A DNA stretch of 64,000 bases from Pseudomonas fluorescens Q2-87 (GCF_000281895.1 NZ_CM001558.1:3910556-3974555); one strand, 5' to 3'; positions 55,574 to 64,000 are shown, counted from the first letter of the stretch. Notes: generated from the letters alone by a model not told the origin. Translations and numbers: made by a program.

Positions 55574-56667
55574 TCACCTCTTGAGAAGGCTAGCTTTCCA
55601 TTGCCAACTTTTATAGGAATCCCCCCTTTCTCTCAGGTGCGTATAGCGGCGTAATGAGTTCCAATCACGATGCCCTGAAACGCTGGCCACCCTCGGAATA
55701 TCCCAATCCATTTCAAACAGCCGACTCACCCCGTCATGCCGCAGATCATGAAAATGCAGATCTTCAATGCCCAACAGCGGGCATGCCCGAGTGAAGACTG
55801 CCGACACTGACTTACCGTTGTAGGGAAAAATCTCCTTCTCTGCCTTAGGCATGGTCTTCAGAATCGCCCAGGCTTCGTCAGGCAGATGGCACCAGACGTC
55901 GTTGCCAATCTTTTGCCCAGGATTCTTCATGTCCCGCACCAGAACGGCTTGCCGGTTCTCGTCAAGATCCTCCCACCGGATCCGCGTGATCTCCTCCTGC
56001 CGGCGCGTTGAGAAGATCGCCAAAGCGATCATCTTCGGCATGTGGATCGACTCCGGCCGGCGCTTCAGCGCCCCGAAAAAATGCTCCATGAGTTTATCCA
56101 GCTCTTCCAGGGTAGGCCGTCAGTTACGCTCCTTGCTTTTGCTCACCATGCCCAGCTTGCGTAACACCTTGCGCGCATCCGGCATGGCCAGCGGATCGAC
56201 CTCATAGCCCCAAGCGGGCCGAGCCACGGACAACACCGCACCCAAATGCGACAGATCGTTGCCAACGTCTGCGCCTGAACACTGCCGCCCTCCTTCCCGA
56301 TTCGCCACTGCGCGAACTCCACCAACTTCTGGCTGGTCAGCGCCGAATCGTCGAGCTCGCCCAACCAGGTATCCTTGATCGCCTTCAGCGTGGCGTTCTT
56401 GGTCTTCCCTAGCTGACGGATCTTTTCGTATTCGTTCAGATACTGCTCGATCATTTTATTGATCGTCACACCCTTGCGGTTCGCGCGCTCGATGCCGCCA
56501 GGTTCCGCCAGCTCCGTTTCTCGCCGCTTGATCCAGGCCTGCGCAACCTGCTTGCAGTCGGAGGCTTGGCTTTCCTGATAAACTGTCGCCCCGTCCCGAT
56601 TGATCCGTATCTGCGCTGTGCAGGCCGTCGAGTTGTCCTTGCCCTTACGTGATGTGATCGTGCCCAT
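55574..56667 (-). pseudogene. Tyrosine-recombinase integrase, frameshift and nonsense
   Basis: The N-terminal part (MGTITSRKGKDNSTACTAQI to GKEGGSVQAQT) and the C-terminal catalytic part are in different frames. One G seems lost near 56274. The next frame then hits TGA at 56120-56122 after SKSKERN, followed in frame by RPTLEELDKLMEHFF. Catalytic residues survive: Arg in TRRQEEITRIRW, HDLRHDG, SGHRDWNSLRRYTHL. Corrected, it would be about 365 residues, a phage/island integrase. Mobility of the element is therefore lost. Confidence 0.85.
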
Positions 56668-57041
56668 TTCCAGTTGCTACAGCGCCGAAGTCATTTGCTA
56701 CATTGCAGCAAGCGACTTCAGAAACAGGGGAAAAATGGGTAGAAGCCTCTGTATGAAGACCAGCATCAATGAATTCTGAAAATCCTGTACTGCCCGTAAA
56801 CATTAGCGTTGCCCGCTCTGAACCGTCCCGGCGCTTCAGTGTGGCCCCCATGATGGATTGGAACTTCTAACTCTACAGCCCACGTAGTACGAGCTTTGTA
56901 GCCGTGTCGATCAAGCTCCGTACCATTTTTGTACCAACCCCTGGCCCAAAGCATCAATGACCGGCGTTTTTCTCACTAGCTCCACCAATCCGAGGCAGCG
57001 CTACTGCTATGCTTAATTCCTTCCGAGACGAGTCGGCGATC
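56668..57041. other. Non-coding region beside the broken integrase
   Basis: About 370 bases. I see repeated TTGCTACA-type words near 56670-56710 but no gene, tRNA or attachment site I can support. Confidence 0.3.
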
Positions 57042-57257
57042 ATGGCAAGCGAATACTCACTGGCGGATGTTCTGTACAGGATTTATCAAAATCAGTTGGC
57101 CCTAGAGGCAGCAATAATGGAGCTGACGCTGTGGGCTGAACAGCAAGACGCTGTGGAGGTAGGTGAGAATATTCGAGGGGCACTCAGCACCATTACCGAA
57201 AATGCCGGACATATCAAACAAGGACTCGCCCGATTAAAAGGGGCGGGCTTCATCTAA
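57042..57257 (+). CDS. Small helical hypothetical protein, 71 aa
   Basis: The start MASEYSLADVLYRIYQNQLA (57042) is chosen over 57009, which adds a less regular leader. The protein is one long helix-rich sequence (EAAIMELTLWAEQQDAVEVG, ending LARLKGAGFI) with no signal. It resembles small regulatory-size proteins on pseudomonad islands, but I know no function. Confidence 0.55.
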   Translation: MASEYSLADVLYRIYQNQLALEAAIMELTLWAEQQDAVEVGENIRGALSTITENAGHIKQGLARLKGAGFI

Positions 57258-57442
57258 ATGGCAATAGCGGCTGTTTAGAAACCTACTGGTAAGGGTAAAG
57301 CCCTAGCCAAAAAACCTTACCATTTGCCCTCTCAGGTAAAGCCCTCCTCGGCGAACTGTCTCATGCGCATTGGCGCGCTGCTATGCTTGTCGCTCCCATC
57401 CATCGCAGGAGCGACTATGGCGACGCCGGTCACGACTTTGGA

Positions 57443-57688
57443 TCAATCTTTTTCGATAGCGTGTGCGTAATAGCTAACCGCTTCCCCCATTAATCGTCGC
57501 CAGTCGTGCTTATCAATAATTCCCTGTTGCTTGAGATCATCGGCCATCCTAGTCAGCTTCTCATACTGCTTCTCGACATCCATTCGGATGTCAGGCTCGG
57601 CAAGCGCTTTGTGCCAAGCGGCTAAAGCCTGCTCCCTGCGGTCTTTACCCATCGTTGTAGCCTCGTCGTCACGTAGCGGTGTAGACAT
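57443..57688 (-). CDS. Small hypothetical protein, 81 aa
   Basis: Helical, charged: REQALAAWHKALAEPDIRM, EKLTRMADDLKQQGIIDKH, ending SYYAHAIEKD. The start at 57688 lacks a good ribosome site; the internal ATG at 57652 (MGKDRREQ) has GACGAGG upstream and may be the real one. Function unknown. Confidence 0.5.
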   Translation of the reverse strand: MSTPLRDDEATTMGKDRREQALAAWHKALAEPDIRMDVEKQYEKLTRMADDLKQQGIIDKHDWRRLMGEAVSYYAHAIEKD

Positions 57689-57876
57689 TAACGTTCAATG
57701 ACCCGTTCCAAAACCAGCTCATCGTATGAGAACGTTCTCAGCTGCGGACGGCCAGTTTGGTGGTGTCCTCTCGTGAAGGCCACGGGCTTGCTCAATCCTA
57801 TGACCGTTCGGATAGGTGTGGGGAACCGGAGCTTTAACGAAAAAATCGAAGTAGAAATCACAAGCTATTCCAGATT

Positions 57877-58128
57877 ATGAATATCGAAAATACAGCCCAT
57901 CTGATCAGTTTTTTACTGGAGCAAATGACCGCCGATATGCGATACGAGGCGGATGAGCTGAGCGGAGAGCGGGAAATCATTTTGTTCGGAATTCGGGAGA
58001 TGCTGCAGCTCGGTCTGCTGACTGCAGAATGTGAATACGCGGAAATTTCCGATGCTAACGGACCGCTTTTGGCGTCTGCTTCTAATATATGCCTAACAAA
58101 AAGGGGGGTAAATTTTAAAAGGCATTAG
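57877..58128 (+). CDS. Small hypothetical protein, 83 aa
   Basis: It begins MNIENTAHLISFLLEQMTAD, helical and acidic, with EREIILFGIREMLQLGLLTA and a short C-terminal strand part (ISDANGPLLASASNICLTKR). No membrane segment. AT-richer than core. Unknown; perhaps island-specific. Confidence 0.5.
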   Translation: MNIENTAHLISFLLEQMTADMRYEADELSGEREIILFGIREMLQLGLLTAECEYAEISDANGPLLASASNICLTKRGVNFKRH

Positions 58129-58190
58129 GCCACTATTTACTTAAATCACCGCTGGAATAAGCTTGTCAGCTTAAATTCCGAGGTGTTGAA

Positions 58191-58505
58191 ATGGACAGGT
58201 TGTCGAAGATCGAGATCGAGGCAGCACTGAGGGATCTACTCCCTGGGTGCTCAGTGGAATGCACCTTAAATTTCGACGGAACCGCCTCGCTTTTGGTAGC
58301 AGGTCATGACGGAGAATCTTTTGCCGTTGTCGGTCTGATCAGACACCAGTTTCGAGGCGAAGTAGGCTTAAGGAAGCTGGCTCGATTCATCTTTGAAGAC
58401 ATCGAATTGGCTCGCCAAGGCTTAAAAACTCATAAAGTGCAGGTGGTCTCGCCTTCATCCTTCCACGCTAAGCCTCCGCCAAAGCTAAAGAAAACTCTCC
58501 ATTGA
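58191..58505 (+). CDS. Hypothetical protein, 104 aa
   Basis: It begins MDRLSKIEIEAALRDLLPGC. The middle (CTLNFDGTASLLVAGHDGES, FAVVGLIRHQFRGEVGLRKL) suggests a small alpha/beta domain, with a basic tail (KPPPKLKKTLH). The start ATG is at 58191, after GAGGTGTTGAA. No family recognised. It is convergent with the orphan receiver gene. Confidence 0.5.
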   Translation: MDRLSKIEIEAALRDLLPGCSVECTLNFDGTASLLVAGHDGESFAVVGLIRHQFRGEVGLRKLARFIFEDIELARQGLKTHKVQVVSPSSFHAKPPPKLKKTLH

Positions 58506-58539
58506 GCACGCTTCTGCGCTGAGCATCCTATCGCTACGT

Positions 58540-58935
58540 CTATGATGTGCGCTGAAGTAGATGCTTCATCGAGGCTATCAAGTCGTTTACGGCCCACGGT
58601 TTTTGCAAATATAGGGTTGGACCAGGCACTGATCCAGGAAGAAATTGATATCCTGATGTGAGTATCGAACCGATGGAAGGCCATTTGCCCCTAACCATCT
58701 TGATAAAATCCATGCCATTGATTTGCCCAGGAACGCCGTAGTCGACAATTACGAGGCAACATCGAACCTGAGATTGAAGCAGGTAAATCAAGGCTTCATC
58801 GGCCGATCCGAAAGCGACGGTTTCAGCTCCAATGTCTTCCAAGATCTCAACCATGAGTACACGCAGTGTTTGATCATCCTCAACGATCAATACTTCGCCT
58901 TCAAAAGGGCCAATTTCTTCCCAGTTTGTGATCAT
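58540..58935 (-). CDS. Orphan response-regulator receiver domain, 131 aa
   Basis: The start MITNWEEIGPFEGEVLIVED (58935). Receiver features: acidic pair in LIVEDDQTLRV, phospho-acceptor Asp in CLVIVDYGVPGQ (about residue 68), Thr/Ser in ILTSGYQF and Lys in TLYLQKPWAV. There is no output domain and no kinase nearby, so it is a single-domain receiver. Similar stand-alone receivers occur beside hybrid kinases in rhizobia and pseudomonads. The longer frame to 59028 is not supported by a ribosome site. Confidence 0.78.
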   Translation of the reverse strand: MITNWEEIGPFEGEVLIVEDDQTLRVLMVEILEDIGAETVAFGSADEALIYLLQSQVRCCLVIVDYGVPGQINGMDFIKMVRGKWPSIGSILTSGYQFLPGSVPGPTLYLQKPWAVNDLIASMKHLLQRTS

Positions 58936-59217
58936 ATTTTGTCTCTGCCAGAAACGGCTGGCGCATGCAGCCAGCACGAGCGGATGCTCCTCTATATCGC
59001 GATCCCAATATGATGAGGCAATGCTCAATTGAGCGTAGCGTACTCGACCGGTGCCGCGCCGTTTTTAACACCTTCCACAACCTCACCGGCTGACGCTTTG
59101 TGAACCAGTGCGTGCGAGTGAATGAGAAGGTGAGAACTGCGCAATCCTGCACACAGCTTCAGGCGGTGGCCCGCTCGAGGCATGTCCAGCGTTTTTATGT
59201 TGACCCACGGGAAAGAG

Positions 59218-59488
59218 GTTAGGAGGGTTAGTTTTTTACTCGCTGCCCTGAAAGCCTTGTCTGGTAAGGCTTCGCGAAGGATTCGCGAAGGTTAGTTTTT
59301 GGTTAGATTGTGGTTATTTCCTAACCTTTATTGGCGTTAAATATTCAGCTTATAAATTCTTTTAAATACAGTCACTTATGGATTCCTAACCTCTAACCTA
59401 ACCCAACCTAACCCTTCAAAGTTAGGTCTCAAGCCCAACAAATACGGGCCCTCCAGCCCACAACATCCCTCTCAAAAAAAACCTAACC
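59218..59488. repeat. Ten GGTTAG hexamers, inverted around an AT-rich centre
   Basis: GGTTAG occurs on the plus strand at 59218, 59226, 59290 and 59301. The complement CTAACC occurs at 59321, 59386, 59393, 59398, 59408 and 59483. The middle (59327-59385) is AT-rich (TTAAATATTC, TATAAATTCTTTTAAATA). Two TTCGCGAAGG copies lie at 59271-59291. There is no ORF I can support. The layout resembles iterons around an unwinding region, as in replication origins of phages, satellites or plasmids. Confidence 0.6.
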
Positions 59489-59760
59489 CTTTTCCCGTGG
59501 CGCCTCCGAAATCCGTACGCCTTTGCACGCGTATGAGCATTGCGAAAGACACCCACCTTCGCAGGGATCCGCAGGTATTCGATAGCCTGGATAAGCTCCG
59601 ATAGCGCCCGGAGGGCTTGGTTACAGTGGGAGTGCAGAAGCGCGGAGAAAAAGACCTATTTAGACCGGAGGCGAGGTGGGGGGACGACGGCGCGCGCCAG
59701 GTTTGAAGCACGCCACTGCCCGCCGATAGCGCCCCATTTCGGTGCGATTTCTTGGGGACG
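59489..59760. other. Non-coding region before the rulB terminator
   Basis: A GC-rich stretch after the hexamer array, with an open minus-strand frame of Arg/Ser/Pro-rich composition that looks like chance. Nothing supported. Confidence 0.3.
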
Positions 59761-59785
59761 AAAAAAAGCCGCCTCGGCGGGCGGC
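59761..59785 (-). terminator. Terminator of the rulAB operon
   Basis: The stem GCCGCC/GGCGGC (59768-59773 with 59780-59785) is followed on the minus strand by seven T, 16 bases after the rulB stop. Confidence 0.85.
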
Positions 59786-59800
59786 TCATGGATCAGCAGA

Positions 59801-61078
59801 TCATCGACAGGGCACCTGCCACAGCTGGTCCAGCCTGGTCGTGTAGCTCTGGCTCATCATCTCCCGCCGCATGCCCCAGTCAGGGTTGACGGGCACGCTG
59901 GCTGATCGGAGTGTCCCTCTCCCCCATCGCCCGTTGATCTGGTCCAGCACAGCCATCAACTTCGTGGCGTCGGCTGGTTGGGAGGTGGCAAACAGGTCGT
60001 CGGTGTACTCCCCCTGCTGACATAGGTTCATCAACAGCACCTCAGCTTTGCTGTACTTGAAGCCCGGCCGAAACACGCGGTCGAGCGCGTCCACTGCTGC
60101 CTTGGTCAGCAGCCGCACATCATCAGTGGGGTACGGCATGTCGATCAGCACACCAGTGGCGTACTTCGCCTCCTCCGGGTTGAACATGCCGGTGCGGATG
60201 CTAACGCGGATCTTCTTGCACAGCGACTGCTGCGCCCTGAGCTTTTCCGAAGCACGCATCATGTATGTAGCCACCGCTTCCTTGATGGGTGCCAGGTCCG
60301 TGAGCCGCTTCCCGAACATCCGACTACAGCAGATTTCCTGCTTCGGTGGGTCCGGCTCGTCCAGCTCCAGGCACGGCGTGCCGGCCAGCTCCCGGGCAGT
60401 CTTCTCGATCACCACGCTGAACTTCTTGCGTAGCGTCCACGGGTCGGCCTTCGCCAGGTCCATTGCGGTCTTGATGCCCATAGCGTCCAGGTGAAGTTTC
60501 ATCTTGCGGCCGACGCCCCAGACCTCGGACACGTCGGTGTTGCGCAGAACCCAGTCACGCTTGAACGGGTCGCAGATATCGACCACGCCGCCGGTTTCCA
60601 CCTGAAGCCGTTTGGCGGTGTGATTTGCCAGCTTTGCCAGGGTTTTGGTGTGGGCGATCCCCACCCCAACAGGGATGCCTGTGCAGCGCAGTACCAGGCT
60701 GCGGATCTTCCGACCGAGGGCATCCCGGCCGTCGATGCCGGTCAAGTCGGCAAAGGCTTCGTCGATGCTGTAGACCTCGACGGCAGGCACCAATGATTCA
60801 ATGAGCGTCATGACCCGCTCGCTCATGTCGCCATAGAGCGCATAGTTCGAAGAGAACGGAACGATGCCGTGCTTGTGCAGCTTGTGCTTGATCTGGAAAT
60901 ACGGTTCGCCCATCTTCACATAGGGCTTGGCGTCGTAACTACGGGCGATCACGCAGCCATCGTTGTTGCTCAGCACCACAATGGGCACGCGGGCCAGGTC
61001 GGGTCGAAACACGCGCTCGCAACTGGCATAGAAGCTGTTGCAGTCGATCAGGGCAAAAACTGGCTGGGGTTTAGACAT
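59801..61078 (-). CDS. rulB: Y-family DNA polymerase, RulB/UmuC type
   Basis: A 425-residue error-prone translesion polymerase. FALIDCNSFYASCERVF and PIVVLSNNDGCVIARSYDAK are the UmuC start motifs, with the first catalytic Asp in DCNSFY. YSIDEAFADLTG holds the Asp-Glu pair. GVGIAHTKTLAKLANH is the second conserved block. The start MSKPQPVFALID (61078) overlaps the rulA stop by 8 bases (ATGTCTAA), a tight operon. rulAB cassettes are frequent on pseudomonad plasmids and integrative elements. Confidence 0.94.
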   Translation of the reverse strand: MSKPQPVFALIDCNSFYASCERVFRPDLARVPIVVLSNNDGCVIARSYDAKPYVKMGEPYFQIKHKLHKHGIVPFSSNYALYGDMSERVMTLIESLVPAVEVYSIDEAFADLTGIDGRDALGRKIRSLVLRCTGIPVGVGIAHTKTLAKLANHTAKRLQVETGGVVDICDPFKRDWVLRNTDVSEVWGVGRKMKLHLDAMGIKTAMDLAKADPWTLRKKFSVVIEKTARELAGTPCLELDEPDPPKQEICCSRMFGKRLTDLAPIKEAVATYMMRASEKLRAQQSLCKKIRVSIRTGMFNPEEAKYATGVLIDMPYPTDDVRLLTKAAVDALDRVFRPGFKYSKAEVLLMNLCQQGEYTDDLFATSQPADATKLMAVLDQINGRWGRGTLRSASVPVNPDWGMRREMMSQSYTTRLDQLWQVPCR

Positions 61079-61496
61079 GGCTGCGCACACTGCATGTAAT
61101 GACGCCCCAGATCACCAGCTCGTCGCCCTCAAGCACGTACCTCGGTGGATACTTTGGGTTCTCCGACAGGAGAATCACCTCCTTGCCGCGAATGCAAAGC
61201 CGCTTGCATACGGGTTCGTTGTTCAGCAGCGCTACGACGATGTGACCGTGTGCTGGCTCCAGAGCGCGGTCCACCACAGCGAGATCGCCTTCAAAAATAC
61301 CGGCGCCTTGCATACTCTCCCCAGCGATTGAGACCAGGTAGACATGCGGGGCGCGAATGTTCAGAACCTCATCCAGTGAGATGTGCGCTTCGATGTGATC
61401 CGCCGCCGGAGATGGAAAGCCGGCAGGCACTCGAAACGAACACAAGGGCAGCTTCAAGCCACCCGTGGCGATAGGGCCTAGAATTGAGAAGCTCAT
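61071..61496 (-). CDS. rulA: UmuD/RulA-type SOS mutagenesis protease subunit
   Basis: A 141-residue S24 peptidase-like protein. The self-cleavage site is near FRVPAGFPSPA (Ala-Gly). Catalytic Ser is in IAGESMQGAGI and Lys in EPVCKRLCIRG. After RecA-stimulated self-cleavage it joins the RulB polymerase. The start MSFSILGPIATGG (61496) is the family start; the longer frame to 61802 is non-coding. A LexA box lies 23 bases before it. Confidence 0.92.
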   Translation of the reverse strand: MSFSILGPIATGGLKLPLCSFRVPAGFPSPAADHIEAHISLDEVLNIRAPHVYLVSIAGESMQGAGIFEGDLAVVDRALEPAHGHIVVALLNNEPVCKRLCIRGKEVILLSENPKYPPRYVLEGDELVIWGVITCSVRSHV

Positions 61497-61518
61497 AACG
61501 CACGATTCCCAAAAAATA

Positions 61519-61534
61519 CTGTACGAACATACAG
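61519..61534. promoter_or_regulatory. LexA (SOS) box of rulAB
   Basis: On the minus strand CTGTATGTTCGTACAG is a near-perfect palindromic LexA site (CTG-N10-CAG), 23 bases upstream of the rulA ATG. Confidence 0.9.
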
Positions 61535-61739
61535 TTAATCTTGTACAAATTTTCCGGTCAATTTGTATAGGAAAAATCTGACAGGCGGGATAGCCGCGTG
61601 CGAGCGGTTCGTCAAGCCGATACCCGGGCCCGTCCCAGCGATGGTGAGGTAGATCATCAGCAGCGGTTCGCGTGCGCCCCACGTAGACATGTTGATGGCA
61701 CTTCGATATTGTTATTCTTTTGAAAATAAGGGACAAGGA

Positions 61740-62723
61740 ATGAAGCGAAAACTTCAGGTGTTCATATCTAGCACTTACACAGATCTGATTGAGGAACGAC
61801 AAGCAGCTGTAGGTGCTATTCTAAAGTCAGGTCATATCCCTGCTGGCATGGAGCTTTTTACGGCCGGTGATCGTTCTCAGATGGAAACAATTAACGACTG
61901 GATTGATCAATCAGACGTTTACATGTTGATCCTTGGCGGTAGATATGGATCCATCGAAAGCTCTACGAATTTGAGCTACACAGAATTGGAGTTCGACTAC
62001 GCCGTCGCACAAAATAAGCCGATGTTTTCAGTAGTAATCAAGGAAGACGCGCTGGAAAGAAAAGTGCGCGACTGCGGAACGAATTATCTTGAAAAAGACA
62101 ACCCAAAGGAACTGAAGGCGTTTCGAGAAAAAGCACTCGGAAGAATATCCTCATTCTTTGACGACCTTAAAGATATAAAGCTTTGCGTATATGAAAGTCT
62201 TTCTGATTATGCGGGAAGAGGCGAGTTAACAGGGTGGGTCTCAGCAAGCGAAATTGTCGATACCAAGCCCTTATTCGAAGAAATAAAAAAGCTATCGGAT
62301 GAAAACACTGAACTAAAAGAAATAATTAAAAGTTTAGAAAGTCGCCCTTTACCCGCCCCAGCCAAGCCGGCTGGAGACACAGAAAAACTTTCAGAAATAG
62401 CGGAAGTATTAAGCCATCTTACAGTAACCATCCCAGCAACTGTAACCTCAACTGAAAAGGAAGAAGAAAACAGCCTTTTAGATATTTTTTACAACACACG
62501 AAGTAAATTAATACAAGGCGTAACCAACGCAGCATCAGGGGCGACTGACGTAAGTAGATTCCTTTATTTCAATATCTGCCCAAAGCTACAAATTCACGGC
62601 CTAACAGAGAACGAGAAGGTTACAGGCGTAAAATATAGAAGATACTTCGTGACTAAACTAGGATTACAACTGCTCGCACATATCGAAAAAGAACAAGTAG
62701 CTTTAAAGAAGCAGCAAAAATAA
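61740..62723 (+). CDS. DUF4062 domain protein
   Basis: A 327-residue AT-rich gene. The start MKRKLQVFISSTYTDLIEER (61740) with AAGGA upstream has the DUF4062 signature, followed by AGMELFTAGDRSQMETINDW and SDVYMLILGGRYGSIESSTN, then LSYTELEFDYAVAQ. The fold is related to TIR/nucleoside-deoxyribosyltransferase-like domains. A coiled-coil linker (about 200-225) leads to a C-terminal domain ending FVTKLGLQLLAHIEKEQVAL, possibly winged-helix. DUF4062 occurs in STAND-type and other immune proteins, so a defence role is plausible. No partner gene is adjacent. Confidence 0.8.
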   Translation: MKRKLQVFISSTYTDLIEERQAAVGAILKSGHIPAGMELFTAGDRSQMETINDWIDQSDVYMLILGGRYGSIESSTNLSYTELEFDYAVAQNKPMFSVVIKEDALERKVRDCGTNYLEKDNPKELKAFREKALGRISSFFDDLKDIKLCVYESLSDYAGRGELTGWVSASEIVDTKPLFEEIKKLSDENTELKEIIKSLESRPLPAPAKPAGDTEKLSEIAEVLSHLTVTIPATVTSTEKEEENSLLDIFYNTRSKLIQGVTNAASGATDVSRFLYFNICPKLQIHGLTENEKVTGVKYRRYFVTKLGLQLLAHIEKEQVALKKQQK

Positions 62724-62742
62724 ACCAACAGTAAAAGAACGC

Positions 62743-62775
62743 ATTCGAAGCCGCCATGATGGCGGCTAATCGAAT
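62743..62775. terminator. Hairpin after the DUF4062 gene
   Basis: ATTCGAAGCCGCC/GGCGGCTAATCGAAT with loop ATGAT, 20 bases after the stop. Only a short TTT is seen after it, so it may be a weak terminator. Confidence 0.55.
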
Positions 62776-62903
62776 TTACCCAAAAAGTTCCGCCATCCAA
62801 CATTCGCCGCAAACATATCAACTTCCAATTTATGGTTACGGACTCCACCGACTTTTCTGCCACTGGCGCCAGTTCGCTGCACAGAACCGAACGCCTAGGA
62901 ATC

Positions 62904-63929
62904 TTAAGCCTCCCCGCCGTTTGCGTAGTGTTTGAAGCGCAGTATTTCCTCCCCTAGCCAGTGATTTAATTGCGTCATCCGCGTCTGGATGGGCTCAAGC
63001 TCGTTGGCTGCATAGATCTGCGCTGCCTCCCTGATCGACCCAAAACCGCCCGCGTTCTGGGGCACAATCCCCATTAGTTGCGGTGGAATCCGCAGGCTCG
63101 CCAGCACATCATCACGGGTCTGATTCTTGATCGAGTTGAATTCGTCTTTGGCCGCTACCTCGCTGACAGGGATTAGCTGAATCCCGTCCTTCTTGCCCGT
63201 GGGCGAGTAGACAAACAAGTTTCGAAAATTCCCTGGTCCCTTGGACTCTTTCAGCGCATTTCGCAACGCATCAATATCCGCCTCAGTCTGCGCCGCGTCG
63301 GTCATGTACAGGATGAAACCGGCGTGACTCCCGTTCTCGTAATACTTGCGCCGGAACAGCGTCGCCGACTCATTCAATAACGCCGACTGCAACGCACTGA
63401 TCCACTCAGGCAACCCATAAATCTCCTGGTGCAGATCCGCTTCACGCAGATGAAAAATGCTCCCTGGCTCAAACGCGTGCTCGTTCTTCCAGCCCTGCAC
63501 CTGGTAGAACTGCCCCTCCGGCCCAACCCGCATGTACTTCGCAAGCGACGGCACCAGTTGCCGAGTGTTGCCCAGCACCGAACGGCGTTTCTCCAGGTAT
63601 CCATTCCCCAGGCACAGGAAATCCAGGGCGAACTGTTCAAAAGCGGCTCGGGACAGCATCGGATGCGGGATAAAGGTCTTGCTCAACAGGTTGCGCTTGA
63701 ACATCAACCCCGAATGCAGATGCACGCTCGCCCCCACCGAGCGGGCCAGGCCGTTGAGCGACAGAGGCGGCTCATACCACCGTCCGTTGAACCAACACTC
63801 CAGGTAATCGAACACCTCTCGCCCACCCAACACCGGCGTCGGCTCTCCGAAGCTAAACACCTGAGTACCCGCACTGGTGGCATCGAGGGCGGCCGGCAAA
63901 AGATCCTGGCTGGCAAGTTGTTCGGTCAT
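62904..63929 (-). CDS. P2-type phage portal protein (gpQ/PBSX-like)
   Basis: A 341-residue protein. TQVFSFGEPTPVLGGREVFD, YYENGSHAGFILYMTDAAQT, TRDDVLASLRIPPQLMGIVP and GGFGSIREAAQIYAANELEP are standard portal features. It forms the dodecameric ring for DNA packaging. Length is normal and the frame is intact. The ATG overlaps the stop of an upstream gene as TGATG. Other capsid genes lie outside the window or are lost. Confidence 0.92.
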   Translation of the reverse strand: MTEQLASQDLLPAALDATSAGTQVFSFGEPTPVLGGREVFDYLECWFNGRWYEPPLSLNGLARSVGASVHLHSGLMFKRNLLSKTFIPHPMLSRAAFEQFALDFLCLGNGYLEKRRSVLGNTRQLVPSLAKYMRVGPEGQFYQVQGWKNEHAFEPGSIFHLREADLHQEIYGLPEWISALQSALLNESATLFRRKYYENGSHAGFILYMTDAAQTEADIDALRNALKESKGPGNFRNLFVYSPTGKKDGIQLIPVSEVAAKDEFNSIKNQTRDDVLASLRIPPQLMGIVPQNAGGFGSIREAAQIYAANELEPIQTRMTQLNHWLGEEILRFKHYANGGEA

Positions 63930-64000
63930 CAGTAAATCTCCATTCGCCCGGTATTGGCAGCGGTCTGCCCTTCGAGCGGTTCGTTCTGCAATGCGTGGAA
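63929..64000 (-). CDS. 3' end of a gene upstream of the portal gene, partial
   Basis: The last 23 codons before TGA (63929-63931) read FHALQNEPLEGQTAANTGRM then EIY. The stop overlaps the portal ATG, so it is co-translated with it. Too short to identify. Confidence 0.5.
   Translation of the reverse strand, partial: FHALQNEPLEGQTAANTGRMEIY

Noticed and set aside
59472..59789. Minus-strand frame of 105 residues
   Set aside because: Arg/Ser/Pro-rich composition, no ribosome site and overlap with the rulB terminator indicate a chance frame.

Overview
The window is chromosomal DNA from a Pseudomonas of the fluorescens group. I infer this from the gene order tig-clpP-clpX-lon-hupB-ppiD next to tRNA-Leu/His/Arg and folD, from a REPIN-type GTGGGAGCGAGC palindrome, and from high GC with typical pseudomonad families (DUF2242 lipoprotein, NhaR, SstT, RulAB, PrtN). 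Nothing was searched in a database; all calls come from reading the sequence.

From 1 to about 45.3 kb the window is ordinary core or near-core chromosome. It holds the protein-quality block (tig, clpP, clpX, lon, hupB, ppiD, 3.2-11.7 kb, all on the minus strand) and a tRNA operon at 12.1-12.45 kb. Next come folD, pbpG, a TerC-family gene, an NhaR-like regulator, MFS transporters, sstT and yceH. Further on are a shikimate dehydrogenase-like gene, a purine-type permease, an arylamine N-acetyltransferase, xthA, two c-di-GMP enzymes and chrA. The block closes with an MFS/AraC divergent pair, a racemase/dicarboxylate-symporter operon with a divergent LysR gene, a WG-repeat protein and a two-gene putative DNA-repair operon. 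Several members of this block look inactive: a nitrilase-fold protein without its cysteine, a C39-like lipoprotein without catalytic Cys/His, the first half of a double racemase, and a symporter broken by one amber codon.

From about 45.4 kb to the end the DNA is accessory, in AT-rich patches mixed with decayed phage genes. The first unit (46.9-49.6 kb) has an OLD-like AAA/TOPRIM gene with two frameshifts, a protein with an RNxxxH HEPN-like motif, and, touching its stop codon, a 127-nt RNA. That RNA has canonical acceptor, D and T arms plus an encoded CCA, but two extra hairpins where the anticodon arm should be. Then come P2-like prophage remains: an SOS-boxed dam, nested Rz/Rz1, fragments of a GH19 lysin and gpD, tail genes X and U, and a cytosine-methylase end, followed by a prtN-type activator. 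A D12 adenine methylase and a ParB-domain gene overlap tail to tail. A broken integrase, small unknown genes, an orphan receiver, an iteron-like GGTTAG array, the SOS-controlled rulAB pair, a DUF4062 gene and a P2-type portal gene complete the window.

The best candidates for undescribed biology are the ATPase/HEPN/tRNA-like-RNA unit, the methylase/ParB pair, the iteron-like array, and a tRNA-Asp-derived element with anticodon GGC between hupB and ppiD.
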